A model generated the notes under the pieces. It made no database searches and was not told the DNA's origin. It saw nothing but the letters and a program-made list of their open reading frames with translations. Of a stretch of 64,000 nucleotides of DNA, positions 43,385 to 52,581 are shown one piece after another (within the stretch, counting starts at the first letter, position 1; the number at the start of each line of letters is the position of its first letter). The stretch is taken from NCBI RefSeq assembly GCF_004143485.2, contig NZ_ML974133.1:1-64000 (forward strand). The letters are read 5' to 3'. The position numbers and the translations under genes were made by a program. The DNA is from Halorussus amylolyticus (GTDB lineage: Archaea; Halobacteriota; Halobacteria; Halobacteriales; Haladaptataceae).

Positions 43385-43788
43385 AATTCCATTCCCTCAA
43401 TGATAGCTTAAGGCTTTTGTGGACCAACCTTTTGCTGCGCTTGCCGCGCCACGGGCGCGGCGGCGCTGGCAAAAGGTTGATCAAAAGCGCTGCGTCACCT
43501 CCTCAGTCGGAGATGCGGCGGCAAGCCGCCGCACTCCTCCTTCGAAGGTTCCTTGGCCCGCTCACTCGTCGCTTCGCTCCTCGTTCGCGGCGGATTGCGG
43601 TGTACTCCCGTGGAACAGTCGGCCAGCGCGGTTTCGGTGGAAAAACGGGCGACCTACGTCTGTTCGAATACACTTCATCGAGGTTATGTTTCTCGTCGGA
43701 TTCAAAAGGGATGGGGGCGTACCCGTGGATATGGACGGGGTGCGTGCGCCAACCGGGGTGAAGGGCCGGCGAGGCTGAGGTCGTCGGT
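43385..43788. other. Intergenic region with repeat copy C
   Basis: 404 bases. The left part is copy C of the structured repeat. From 43591 to 43788 I see no gene, but an open frame runs into the DUF2209 gene from 43762 without a usable earlier start. Confidence 0.5.
43424..43590 (+). repeat. Structured dispersed repeat, copy C
   Basis: Same block order as copies A and B: ACCTTTTGCTGCG, hairpin 1 with an unrelated G+C-rich stem, TGGCAAAAGGTTGATCAAAA, GCGTCACCTCCTC (TCACCTCCT at 43495-43503), hairpin 2 with a third unrelated stem (TGCGGCGGC/GCCGCCGCA, 43514-43533), CTTCGAAGGTTCCTTGGCCC and hairpin 3. Follows FUN14, 39 bases beyond its start. Confidence 0.85.
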
Positions 43789-44145
43789 GTGGACGTGAGC
43801 GGCCGCCACGAGGAAGCAGGCGAGTACCTCATGGTCGCCGCCGCGGTCCACGCCACGGTGAGAACGACCTATCTCCAACGCGTCGAGGGGATGGGGTTCG
43901 CCACCAGCCGCGGCCAACCCACCTTCGAGAACGTCGCGGAGGTCGTCGCCGACGCGGTGGACGACCTCCCGCTCCCGCCCGAGGGTCCCGTCGTCGCCGA
44001 GCGCGGCGAGTTCTACGAGGAACCCGAGTGGGAGGTCGCGCAGTTTTTCGACACGGAGTTCAAGTACGTCGAAAGCATAGCTCAGCGTGAGACAGTGGAG
44101 GCCGCACATCACGCCGCGTACGCCGCCCGCAAGCTACTGTTATGA
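43789..44145 (+). CDS. DUF2209 family protein
   Basis: 118 residues from GTG 43789 (VDVSGRHEEAGEYLMVAAAVHATV...). The N-terminal Asp-rich V-D-V-S-G-R-H strand and IVAERGEFYEEPEW region match DUF2209, an archaeal family with an RNase-H-like feel (first strand Asp), though no activity is known. The only in-frame start before the conserved strand is this GTG; the frame upstream stops at 43759. Its stop overlaps the hflX start (TTATGA), so they are co-translated. Confidence 0.82.
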   Translation: MDVSGRHEEAGEYLMVAAAVHATVRTTYLQRVEGMGFATSRGQPTFENVAEVVADAVDDLPLPPEGPVVAERGEFYEEPEWEVAQFFDTEFKYVESIAQRETVEAAHHAAYAARKLLL

Positions 44146-45437
44146 CAGCGATAATCGTAAAACGAGTCGATTCAGGCACGCCGGACACCGACGAGATACG
44201 CGACCTGACCCGCGCCGCGGGCTACGAGGTCGTCGCCGAGTTCACGCAAGTTCGCAAGGAAGACGCCGCGCTACAGGTCGGCGAGGGGAAAGCCGACGAA
44301 CTCGCCGCCGCGGTCGCAGAGACCGGTGCACAAATCGTCGTCTTCGACAACGAGCTCGGCCCGTACCAGACGTACAACCTCGGTCAGAAGCTCCCCGAGG
44401 GGACCAGAGTCATCGACAGATTCCGGCTCATCCTCGAAATCTTCGGCCAGCGCGCTCAGACGCGCAAAGCCCAGTTACAGGTCGAGTTGGCCGAACTCCG
44501 GTACGAACTCCCGCGCGCTGAGGCCAAGACCAGCCTCGCCAAGCGCGACGAGCGCCCCGGATTCATGGGACTCGGCGAGTACGACGAGAGCCGCGAGCAG
44601 GACATCAAAGACCAGATTAGCAACATCAAGGCCGAACTCGACTCCATCGCTCGGACCGAGGCCGACCGCCGGGACCGCCGCCGGGAATCGGGGTTCGACC
44701 TCGTGGCGATGGCGGGCTACACCAACGCCGGGAAGTCCACCCTGATGCAGAGCCTCGCGGCCGACCTCGAACTCGGCGAGAACGACGAGCTCCACCCCGA
44801 TTTGGATACGACCGCCGAAGCCCAAGACCGCCTGTTTACCACGCTCGGCACCACGACTCGGAAGATGGACATGGACCGCCGGGACGTACTGCTGACCGAC
44901 ACGGTCGGATTCATCAGCGACCTGCCCCACTGGCTCGTCGAATCGTTCAAATCTACCCTCGACGCGGTGTACTACGCCGACCTCGTCCTGCTCGTGGTGG
45001 ACGTGAGCGAACCCATCGACGAGATTCGGGACAAACTCATCACCTCCCACGACACCCTCTACGAGCGCAACGAGGCCCCAATCGTGACCGTCCTCAACAA
45101 AATCGACGCCGTGAGCGACGAGGAACTCGAAGAGAAGCGCGAGGCGCTCTCGGCGCTCGCGCCCGACCCCATCGCGGTGTCGGGAAAATCTCAGCTCAAC
45201 CTCGATGACCTCCGGTCGCGCATCGACGTCGAACTCCCCGACTGGAAGCGCGAGAAGCTCGTCCTCCCGATGACCGACGACACCATGAGCGTGGTGTCGT
45301 GGCTCCACGACCACGCCCGCGTCGAGGACGTGACCTACGCGAACGACGAGGTCGTCGTGGACTTCGAAGCCCGGCCCTCCATCGTGGAGCGCTCGCGGGC
45401 GAAGGCCGGGGAGTTGGCGTCCGCGATGTCGGCCTGA
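44142..45437 (+). CDS. hflX: Ribosome-associated GTPase HflX
   Basis: 431 residues. N-terminal GTP-binding-associated domain (about 1-130) with GKADELAAAV and DNELGPYQTYNL, a coiled-coil linker (about 105-185) with QAELAELRYELPRA-like heptads, then the TRAFAC G domain with G1 GYTNAGKST (192-200), G2/G3 DTVGFISDLP and G4 NKID. HflX rescues stalled or heat-damaged ribosomes by splitting 50S/30S. Overlaps DUF2209 by 4 bases. Confidence 0.96.
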   Translation: MTAIIVKRVDSGTPDTDEIRDLTRAAGYEVVAEFTQVRKEDAALQVGEGKADELAAAVAETGAQIVVFDNELGPYQTYNLGQKLPEGTRVIDRFRLILEIFGQRAQTRKAQLQVELAELRYELPRAEAKTSLAKRDERPGFMGLGEYDESREQDIKDQISNIKAELDSIARTEADRRDRRRESGFDLVAMAGYTNAGKSTLMQSLAADLELGENDELHPDLDTTAEAQDRLFTTLGTTTRKMDMDRRDVLLTDTVGFISDLPHWLVESFKSTLDAVYYADLVLLVVDVSEPIDEIRDKLITSHDTLYERNEAPIVTVLNKIDAVSDEELEEKREALSALAPDPIAVSGKSQLNLDDLRSRIDVELPDWKREKLVLPMTDDTMSVVSWLHDHARVEDVTYANDEVVVDFEARPSIVERSRAKAGELASAMSA

Positions 45438-45534
45438 TAGAGCCGCCTCGATTTTTTGCCGCGCGCTCCCCCCTCGAACCGACAAATAGCTATAATTACG
45501 GATTCGATGTATCCGGCGGCATGGGGGCAATCAC

Positions 45535-46470
45535 ATGGGAGTCATCGAAACCGAGGGGCTGACCAAGCGATTCGGCGACGTGCGCGCGGTCGAGGAGCTC
45601 GACCTCACGGTCGAAGCGGGCGAGGTGTTCGGCTTCCTCGGGCCGAACGGCGCGGGCAAGTCCACGACCATCGACATGCTGCTCGACTTCGTGCGCCCGA
45701 CCGCTGGCACGGCAAGAGTTCTCGGCTACGATGCACAGGAGTCGCCGACCGAAATTCACCAGCGCGTGGGCATCCTCCCCGAGGGGTACGGCCTGTACGA
45801 CCGCCTCTCGGGTCGGAAGCACGTCGAGTTCATGGTGGATTCGAAGGACGCGAGCGACGACCCCGGAAGAATCCTCGAACTGGTCGGACTCGACGGCGAG
45901 GACGCCGAGCGCCCGGTCGGGGGCTACTCGAAGGGGATGGCACAGCGACTCGTCCTCGGGATGGCCCTCGTGGGCGACCCCGACCTCCTGATTCTCGACG
46001 AACCCTCGACGGGTCTCGACCCGAACGGGGCGCGCGAGGTCCGAGAAATCGTCCGCGAACTCGCCGACGACGGGACGACGGTGTTCTTCTCGAGCCACGT
46101 CCTCGGGCAGGTCGAGGCGGTCTGCGACCGCGTCGGAATCATGCAGAACGGCCGACTAATCGCGGTCGATACCATCGACGGCCTGCGCGACTCCACCGGA
46201 ACCGGGTCGAGCATCGAACTGGCCGTGGACTCGGTTCCCGAGGGCATCGAGACGCTGGTTATCGAGGGCGTGAGCAGTCTGACCGCGCGAGACGGCACGA
46301 TTCGGGCGACCTGCCTCGAACCGGAGGCGAAACTGGCGGTCATCGACCGCGTCCGGGCCGAAGGCGCGACCGTGCGAGACATCGCCACCAGCGAGTCCTC
46401 GCTGGAGGACCTGTTCACCGCGTACACGACCGAACGGGGCGCGGAAAGCGAAGAGGAGGTCCGAGCGTGA
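45535..46470 (+). CDS. ABC-2 exporter ATP-binding protein
   Basis: 311 residues. Walker A GPNGAGKST (36-44), Q-loop in ILPEGYGLY, a non-canonical signature YSKGMAQRL, Walker B LLILDEPSTGLDP and switch His in SSHVLGQVE. The signature with SKGM instead of SGGQ recurs in ABC-2 export ATPases. ATG 45535 opens the first strand. TATA-like CTATAATTAC lies 35-45 bases upstream. Overlaps the downstream permease start by 4 bases. Confidence 0.93.
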   Translation: MGVIETEGLTKRFGDVRAVEELDLTVEAGEVFGFLGPNGAGKSTTIDMLLDFVRPTAGTARVLGYDAQESPTEIHQRVGILPEGYGLYDRLSGRKHVEFMVDSKDASDDPGRILELVGLDGEDAERPVGGYSKGMAQRLVLGMALVGDPDLLILDEPSTGLDPNGAREVREIVRELADDGTTVFFSSHVLGQVEAVCDRVGIMQNGRLIAVDTIDGLRDSTGTGSSIELAVDSVPEGIETLVIEGVSSLTARDGTIRATCLEPEAKLAVIDRVRAEGATVRDIATSESSLEDLFTAYTTERGAESEEEVRA

Positions 46471-47342
46471 GCTGGAGCGTCGTGGCCCGGAAGGACTTCG
46501 AGGACGCCCTCCGGTCGCGGATGCTGTGGGGAATCATCGGCCTGTTCGCGGTGCTGATGGCGGTGTCCGCACTCGTTCCGGACCTGCTCGATGTCGCGGA
46601 CCCGGTGGCTGGCTACGGCATCGCCGCGGACCTCGCCGAGACGCTGGTGCCGGTGACCGCGCTCGTCGCGGCGTACCTCGCAATCGCGGGAGAGCGCGAG
46701 TCCGGGAGCATCAAAATCCTGCTCGGCGCGCCCCACTCGCGGTTGGACGTGACGATAGGCAAGCTGGTGGGTCGCGCCGGAGTCGTCGTGGTCGGAATCG
46801 TCGCGGGGTTTCTCGTCGCTGGCGTCGTCACTCTGGTCGTCTACGGCGAACTCGCGCCCTCGGAGTTCGTCTCGGTGACGCTGCTGACCGCGGCGCTCGG
46901 CGTGGCGTTCGTAGGTATCGCGGTCGGCATCTCGGCCGCGACCGCCACGCGTTCGCGGGCGATGGCGCTCGCTATCGGCCTGTTCTTCGTGTTCGCGCTC
47001 CTGTGGGACCTCGTCCCGCTCGGAATTACGTACCTCCGGACGGGGAGTCTGCCGACGCCCGGCGCGACCGTTCCGGCGTGGCAGATGCTGATTCAGCATC
47101 TCAATCCCTCGGTGGCGTTCGGACAGTTGGTTGATGCGGCGCTCGGCGGCGGACCTCCGGGTGGCGCAGGCGGACCGGGCGGCGGAACTGGCGGAGGCGG
47201 CGGTGCAGCCGCGTTGACCGGTCAGGTCTCCGGCCCGGTCCCGTTCTACCTCGAAGATTGGTTCATGTTCGTCATCCTCGGCGCGTGGACCGTGGTCCCA
47301 GTTGCGCTCGGGTACCTGCGATTCCGCGACGCCGACCTGTAG
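46467..47342 (+). CDS. ABC-2 family permease
   Basis: 291 residues from GTG 46467 (overlapping the ATPase stop, GTGA). About six transmembrane helices with the ABC-2 signature start WSVVARKDFEDALRSRM and the helix-3 KILLGAPHSRLDVTIGK loop. An unusual Gly/Pro-rich insert (about 229-252, GGPPGGAGGPGGG...) sits in the loop before the last helix. Together with the preceding ATPase it forms a probable exporter; cargo unknown. Confidence 0.9.
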   Translation: MSWSVVARKDFEDALRSRMLWGIIGLFAVLMAVSALVPDLLDVADPVAGYGIAADLAETLVPVTALVAAYLAIAGERESGSIKILLGAPHSRLDVTIGKLVGRAGVVVVGIVAGFLVAGVVTLVVYGELAPSEFVSVTLLTAALGVAFVGIAVGISAATATRSRAMALAIGLFFVFALLWDLVPLGITYLRTGSLPTPGATVPAWQMLIQHLNPSVAFGQLVDAALGGGPPGGAGGPGGGTGGGGGAAALTGQVSGPVPFYLEDWFMFVILGAWTVVPVALGYLRFRDADL

Positions 47343-47363
47343 TTCGCGCGCTTTTCGATTCCG

Positions 47364-47858
47364 CTACTCCAGCACCTTCTTTTCTTTCTGCACGACCCGA
47401 ACGCGGTCGATTGCGGTGTCGGGATACTGGCCATCGTCGTCCTTCTCGGCCGCCTTCACCATGTCCCAAACCACGTTCAGCCCGGTCGTCACGCCCTCTA
47501 AGGCCTCCATCTCACAGCCCGTCTTCCCGGTCGTCTCGACCGCGACTTCCAGCATCACCCGGTCGTCGTGAAGGTCGAACGCCGTCTCGACGTTCGTGAT
47601 GGGAATCTGGTGGCACATCGGAATCGTCTCCCACGTGTGCTTGACCGCTTGGACCGCGCCGACGCGGGCGGTGGCGAGCACGTCGCCCTTCTCGACGGCG
47701 TTGTCCCGGATTGCTTCGATGGTGGTTGCTTGGAGGCGGATTTCGCCCGCGGCGACCGCCCGGCGGGACGTGTCGGGCTTGTCGCCCACGTCCACCATCT
47801 GGACCTCGCCCTCCTCGTCGGTGTGAGTCAGTTCCGCGTCGTCGTTGTTATCACTCAT
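47364..47858 (-). CDS. moaC: Cyclic pyranopterin monophosphate synthase MoaC
   Basis: 164 residues from ATG 47858; the longer frame from 48275 is antisense noise to nnr. Converts 3',8-cH2GTP to cPMP in molybdenum cofactor synthesis. Motifs MCHQIPI, DDRVMLEVAVETTGKTGCEMEALEGV and the catalytic Lys/Asp area with VWDMVKAAEKDD; its start overlaps the nnr stop by 8 bases. Confidence 0.95.
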   Translation of the reverse strand: MSDNNDDAELTHTDEEGEVQMVDVGDKPDTSRRAVAAGEIRLQATTIEAIRDNAVEKGDVLATARVGAVQAVKHTWETIPMCHQIPITNVETAFDLHDDRVMLEVAVETTGKTGCEMEALEGVTTGLNVVWDMVKAAEKDDDGQYPDTAIDRVRVVQKEKKVLE

Positions 47859-49353
47859 CGGTCGCACCTCCATCAGACGCGCCCCACACGGCCCGCGGAA
47901 GCACGTCCAGCAAATCCGACGCCAGCAGGCCCCCGTGGCGGTCGGCGAGCAGTTCGCCAGCGCGCCCGTTCGCGTAGGCCGCCATGCACGCCGATTCGAA
48001 GGGGTCGTGGCCGCCGAGCAGGCCCGCGAGACCGCCCGCGAGCGTGTCGCCGGTGCCGCCGACCGCCATGCCGGGCGTGCCGACACGCGAGATTCGAGTT
48101 TCCTCGCCGTCCGAAACCACGTCGTCTTTCGCCTTCGCGACGACGACGTGGCCGAGGTCGGCCGCGAACGCCTCGATTTCGTCGGCGCTGTCGGCGAGCG
48201 CGTCCGCCCGTTCGATTTCGGGACCGCCCATCTTCGCCAACTCCTTGCGATTCGGCGTGCAGACGAGTGTGGCATCGGTCTCGACCTCGGGGACCGCGGG
48301 GAGCGCGTCGGCGTCTACGACCGCCTTTCCGGAGAACGATTCGAGGAACTGCGCGGCGGCATCGAGGGTTTCGTCGGCGTTACCGAGGCCTGGTCCGAGA
48401 ACGACTACGTCGTCGTAGCGCTCGGCGGTGTCCACGAGGTCCGGCACCTCCTCGGGCGTGAGCCGATTCCCGTCGTAGGGTTGGACGATGAGATCCTCCG
48501 CGTAGCCCTGAATCTCGCCCGCGACGGTCTCCGGCGCGGCGACAAACGAGAGGTTCGCCCCGACTCGAAGCGCGGCTTGGGCCGCGAGCGCGGGTGCCCC
48601 CGTGTACGGCCCGCCGCCGATGACGAACACTCGCGGGTCCGCGTCGGCGGCGGGCGGTCCGCGTCGGACCGGGCGCATGTCGCCCGGTCCGACGTATCGC
48701 TCGGCGGCGGCCGGGATGCCGATGTCGGCGACCGTCACGTCGGTGTCGAGCGCGCCGAGACCGGGTTTCTCGTCGTGGAACGTGACCACGCGGTCGGCCT
48801 CGACCACGGGACCCGCGGCGTCTCCGGTGTCGGCGTCGATTCCGGAGGGCACGTCCACCGCGATTACCGTGCCATCAGCGTCGTTCATCTGTTCCGCGGC
48901 GGTCGCTTCCGGTTCGCGGAGCGCGCCGGTGACGCCGGTCCCGAGCATCGCGTCCACGAACACGTCGGCGTCGGGGAGGTCGAGGCTCTTGGAGTCGGTG
49001 ACTTCCTCGCAGTCGAAGTCGGCTTGCTTGAGCGCGTCCCAGTTCTGCCGGGCGATGTCGGTCGAAATGGTTTCCGCGCGACCCAACAGGCGGACCGATA
49101 CGTCGTGCTCGGCGAGGAACCGGGCGGCGACGAGGCCGTCGCCGCCGTTGTTTCCGCGCCCCGCGACGACCGCCACGCGCGCGTGGCGGTCGTCGGTGGG
49201 AGAGTCGCGGTCCGCGTCGGGAGAGTCACGCTTCGCGGTCGCGCGCACCTCGCGCGCGACCGCGTTGCCGCTCGACTCCATCAACTGCTTTCGGGGGACG
49301 CCGAGTGCGGCCGCGTTCTCGTCCACCTGTGCCATCCGCTCGGACGAAATCAT
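47851..49353 (-). CDS. nnr: Bifunctional NAD(P)H-hydrate repair enzyme Nnr
   Basis: 500 residues joining epimerase (YjeF-N, about 1-215, with VAGRGNNGGDGLVAAR and AVDVPSGIDADTGDA) and ADP/ATP-dependent NAD(P)HX dehydratase (about 230-495, with PNRKELAKMGG, GTPGMAVGGTGDTLAG). The fused arrangement is normal in archaea and many bacteria. Repairs damaged NAD(P)H hydrates. Overlapping moaC suggests co-expression with molybdopterin genes, though no shared chemistry is obvious. Confidence 0.95.
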   Translation of the reverse strand: MISSERMAQVDENAAALGVPRKQLMESSGNAVAREVRATAKRDSPDADRDSPTDDRHARVAVVAGRGNNGGDGLVAARFLAEHDVSVRLLGRAETISTDIARQNWDALKQADFDCEEVTDSKSLDLPDADVFVDAMLGTGVTGALREPEATAAEQMNDADGTVIAVDVPSGIDADTGDAAGPVVEADRVVTFHDEKPGLGALDTDVTVADIGIPAAAERYVGPGDMRPVRRGPPAADADPRVFVIGGGPYTGAPALAAQAALRVGANLSFVAAPETVAGEIQGYAEDLIVQPYDGNRLTPEEVPDLVDTAERYDDVVVLGPGLGNADETLDAAAQFLESFSGKAVVDADALPAVPEVETDATLVCTPNRKELAKMGGPEIERADALADSADEIEAFAADLGHVVVAKAKDDVVSDGEETRISRVGTPGMAVGGTGDTLAGGLAGLLGGHDPFESACMAAYANGRAGELLADRHGGLLASDLLDVLPRAVWGASDGGATDE

Positions 49354-49467
49354 GTCCGGGCGTTCGGTCGGGACGGCGTTAAATCCTCCCGTCGTGCGGC
49401 CCGTTGGGGACCTCTCGTCGGACTCGAAGGTCCCGAAAAGCCGAAATCAGCGTTAATCCGCTGTTGA

Positions 49468-49479
49468 GTAAATATTTTA
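49468..49479 (+). promoter_or_regulatory. TATA box of the aldehyde dehydrogenase gene
   Basis: GTAAATATTTTA lies 25-36 bases ahead of ATG 49504, consistent with near-leaderless transcription. Confidence 0.5.
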
Positions 49480-49503
49480 CGCGCGGGGGCCCAAGAGGCA
49501 CGT

Positions 49504-50934
49504 ATGTCACAGCAACCACTTCAACGCCGGGAGCGTCTCTACATCGACGGCGAGTGGCGCGACGCCGACGACGCGCTCGACGTGACCGACCTCGCGGACG
49601 GCGGCACGTTCGCGCAAGTCGCGGCCGCGAGTCCGGAACACGCCGACGACGCGCTCGCGGCGGCCCAGCGCGCTCAATCTGCGATGCGCGAGACGACCAT
49701 CCCAGAGCGTGCAGACTGGATGGACGAGATTGCGGACGGACTGCTCGAACGCAAGGAGGAACTCGCCGAGGTCATCGTCCGCGAGGCGGGCAAGCCCATC
49801 TCGTCAGCGCGCGGCGAGGTCGAATCGGCGGCCGAGCGGTTCCGGCGCGCGAAGGAGGAAGCCCGGTCGCTGAAAGGCGAGTTCCGCGAAGGCACGACCG
49901 CGGGCCACGAGGGATGGAACGCCATCGTCAAGCCCGAGCCAATCGGCACCGTGCTGGCGATTACGCCGTACAACTACCCCCTCTCGACCACCGCGCTCTC
50001 GGTCGCGCCCGCGCTGGCGGCCGGTAATTCCGTTATTCTGAAGCCCGCGAGCGACACCCCGGTCAGCGCGGCGATTCTGGCCGACGTGGTTTCGGAGTTG
50101 GACCTGCCCGACGGCGCGTTCAACTTCGTCGCGGGACGCGGGAGCGTCATCGGCGACGTGCTCTCGGGCGACGACCGCATCAACATGATTTCGATGACCG
50201 GGTCGAGCGCGGCGGGCCGCCACGTCGCCAAGGAGAGCGGCATGGTGAACCTCCACATGGAACTGGGCGGAAACGCGCCCGCCGTGGTCTTTCCCGACGC
50301 CGACCTCTCGAAGGTCGCGGGCGAGTGCGCCAAGGGGTCGTTCAAGTACGCGGGCCAGCGATGCTCGGCCGTGAGCCGAGTCGTGGCCCACGAGTCGGTC
50401 CACGACGAGGTCGTGGACCTGCTGGAAGCCGAGATGGATAGCTGGTATCCCGGCGACCTGTTCGACGAGGACACCACGATGGGGCCGCTCATCGACGAGG
50501 GACAGGCCGAGTGGGTCGAAGAACTGGTCAAGGACGCGGTCGAGAAGGGCGCTGAGTTGGTCCGGGGCGGCGACCGAGATGGGCAGATGTTCGAACCGAC
50601 CCTGCTGGCGAACGTGCCCCACGACGCCCGTATCGTCCACGAGGAGCAGTTCGGTCCCGTCGCGGCGGTCACGACCTTCGAGACCGAGGCGGAGGCCATC
50701 GAAATCTCGAACCGCGGGGACCTCGCGCTCGACGCCTCGGTCTTTACCGCGGACTACGACCGCGCGATGGAACTGGCCGACAAACTCGATGCGGGCGCTG
50801 TCCGAATCAACGGCGCGCCGAGCCACGGTCTCGGCGACGTGCCGTTCGGCGGGAACAAAGCCTCCGGTATCGGCCGACAGGGGCTTCACACGACCATCGA
50901 GGAGATGGTCCGGAAGAAGTCCATCGTGTTGTAG
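49504..50934 (+). CDS. NAD(P)-dependent aldehyde dehydrogenase, GAPN-like
   Basis: 476 residues. Rossmann/catalytic features: TPYNYPLST, GRGSVIGDVL, the general-base Glu253 in HMELGGNAP, and nucleophile Cys287 in KYAGQRCSAVSR. The AGQRC motif and length fit the non-phosphorylating glyceraldehyde-3-phosphate dehydrogenase/lactaldehyde branch of the family. The specific substrate is not certain. Start ATG 49504 follows a TATA box. Its 3' end lies 51 bases before the candidate origin. Confidence 0.9.
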   Translation: MSQQPLQRRERLYIDGEWRDADDALDVTDLADGGTFAQVAAASPEHADDALAAAQRAQSAMRETTIPERADWMDEIADGLLERKEELAEVIVREAGKPISSARGEVESAAERFRRAKEEARSLKGEFREGTTAGHEGWNAIVKPEPIGTVLAITPYNYPLSTTALSVAPALAAGNSVILKPASDTPVSAAILADVVSELDLPDGAFNFVAGRGSVIGDVLSGDDRINMISMTGSSAAGRHVAKESGMVNLHMELGGNAPAVVFPDADLSKVAGECAKGSFKYAGQRCSAVSRVVAHESVHDEVVDLLEAEMDSWYPGDLFDEDTTMGPLIDEGQAEWVEELVKDAVEKGAELVRGGDRDGQMFEPTLLANVPHDARIVHEEQFGPVAAVTTFETEAEAIEISNRGDLALDASVFTADYDRAMELADKLDAGAVRINGAPSHGLGDVPFGGNKASGIGRQGLHTTIEEMVRKKSIVL

Positions 50935-50984
50935 GGGTTCGGTGGGAGTCCCGGTCTCGTGTCGTAGCAGGCCGGTCTCGTATC

Positions 50985-51330
50985 ACAATGGAACCACCGT
51001 TTCCGCTGTTTCATCTGTCGTGAGTAGTTTATAAGTACACCCACCCCTCCGTTCCGCTGAATTTCGTTCGAGAGGTGTGGGTGGTTGTCGCTACGTTCGC
51101 ATCGGAGAGTTGTATTCATCAAAAAGTAGTCGAAAAAGACTATTCCGACTAGTTTGCGGATATGGTTTCTGTAACGACCACAAGAAGATTCCTATTTCTA
51201 GAGAGACTTCTCCACCCTACCCCCCACCCCACCCCTTCTCACGCGAAAGACAGCGGAACGAAGGGGTGGGGGTCTCTTTTAAATAAACCACACACATGAA
51301 TCAGCGGAATCAGAGGAACGGGTGGTTTCG
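50985..51330. other. Candidate replication origin next to orc1
   Basis: 432 bases lie between the aldehyde dehydrogenase and orc1. Four origin-recognition-box-like repeats share a (C/G)TTCCGCTG core with a C-rich (or G-rich) side: ACCACCGTTTCCGCTG (about 50993-51008), CACCCCTCCGTTCCGCTG (about 51042-51059), and on the opposite strand CAGCGGAACGAAGGGGTGG (51251-51269) and CAGCGGAATCAGAGGAACGG (51302-51321). The middle two face each other as near-perfect inverted copies. Between them is an A+T-rich stretch (about 51100-51210) and a pyrimidine run of C4-C6 clusters (51211-51240). The layout, together with the adjacent initiator gene, is that of a haloarchaeal oriC. Confidence 0.75.
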
Positions 51331-51366
51331 ACACCTTCAAGGCCGACCCGCGAATCCCCGCGAGTA

Positions 51367-52581
51367 ATGGGTTCGTTCGATTTCGTCCGCGAATACTCTC
51401 CTTACACTAACCGCGAGGCGCTCTTAGACGACTACACGCCGGACACGCTCGTCGGTCGCGACGACGAACTCGACGAGTACCACGGCGCGCTCCAGCCCGC
51501 CATTTACGGCGAACAGCCCGACAACATCTTCCTCTACGGCAAGGCGGGCGTCGGCAAGACCGCGGCCACGCGCTTTCTGCTCGCCAAGCTCCGGGCCAAC
51601 GCCGACGACTACGAGGACCTCGACGTACACACCGAAATCATCAACTGCGACGGCCTGAACTCCTCGTACCGGGTCGCGAGCCACCTCGTCAACGCGATGC
51701 GTTCGCCGTCGAATCACATCAGCGAGACGGGCTACTCCCGGTCGCAGGTGTACGACCTCATGTGGGAGGAACTCGACTCCTACGGCGGCATCGTTCTCGT
51801 GGTGCTCGACGAAATAGACCACCTCAAGGACGACTCCATCCTCTATCAACTCTCGCGCGCCCGCGAGAACGAGAACCTCACCGAGGCCCGCATCGGTCTC
51901 ATCGGCATCTCGAACGACCTCACCTTCCGGGACTCGCTCTCGCCGAAAGTCCGCTCTTCCTTGTGCGAGCGCGCCATCTCGTTTTCGACCTACGACGCCA
52001 ACGAACTCCGGGCGGTCCTCGACCAGCGCCGGAAGGTCGCGTTCAAGGAGGGCGTCCTGACCGACGACGTGGTGCCGCTCTGTGCGGCGTTCGGTGCCCA
52101 AGAATCGGGTGACGCCCGAAAAGCCCTCGACCTCCTGCTCAAGGCCGGGGACCTCGCCCGCGAGGAGAACGAGAAGCGAGTCGCCGAACAGCACGTCCGA
52201 CGGGGCCGCGCGCTCCTCGAACGCGAACAGGTCGCCCGCGGCATCGCCGACCTCAACGACCACGAGCGCATCGTGGTCTACGCGCTCGCCACCCTCGAAG
52301 CCGAGCGCGACACTCCGTCCCGGTCGCGCGAGATTTACACCCGGTACAAGTCGCTCTGTGATGCCGCCCGGCGCGACCCCCTCACGGCCCGGTGGCTTCG
52401 GGAACACCTGGACGACCTCGCGATGCTCGGCATCCTGAGCGTGACCGAAATCAACGAGGGGTCGGCGGGCGGGAAGTATCGAGAGTACGACCTCCAGCAG
52501 GACCTCGCGGTAGTGTTGGACGCGCTGGAGGAGACCTTCGAGTCGATGGGCGTTCACGCGAGCGTGAAGGGCTACATTTAG
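51367..52581 (+). CDS. orc1: Orc1/Cdc6 replication initiator
   Basis: 404 residues from ATG 51367; a longer frame from 51322 reads through the origin region and is rejected. AAA+ ATPase with Walker A GKAGVGKT (58-65), Walker B VLVVLDEIDHL, sensor-1 GLIGISND, arginine finger region LCERAI, and a C-terminal winged-helix domain (about 320-404). Archaeal Orc1/Cdc6 proteins bind ORB repeats and load MCM. The adjacent inverted repeats make this the probable cognate initiator. Confidence 0.95.
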   Translation: MGSFDFVREYSPYTNREALLDDYTPDTLVGRDDELDEYHGALQPAIYGEQPDNIFLYGKAGVGKTAATRFLLAKLRANADDYEDLDVHTEIINCDGLNSSYRVASHLVNAMRSPSNHISETGYSRSQVYDLMWEELDSYGGIVLVVLDEIDHLKDDSILYQLSRARENENLTEARIGLIGISNDLTFRDSLSPKVRSSLCERAISFSTYDANELRAVLDQRRKVAFKEGVLTDDVVPLCAAFGAQESGDARKALDLLLKAGDLAREENEKRVAEQHVRRGRALLEREQVARGIADLNDHERIVVYALATLEAERDTPSRSREIYTRYKSLCDAARRDPLTARWLREHLDDLAMLGILSVTEINEGSAGGKYREYDLQQDLAVVLDALEETFESMGVHASVKGYI

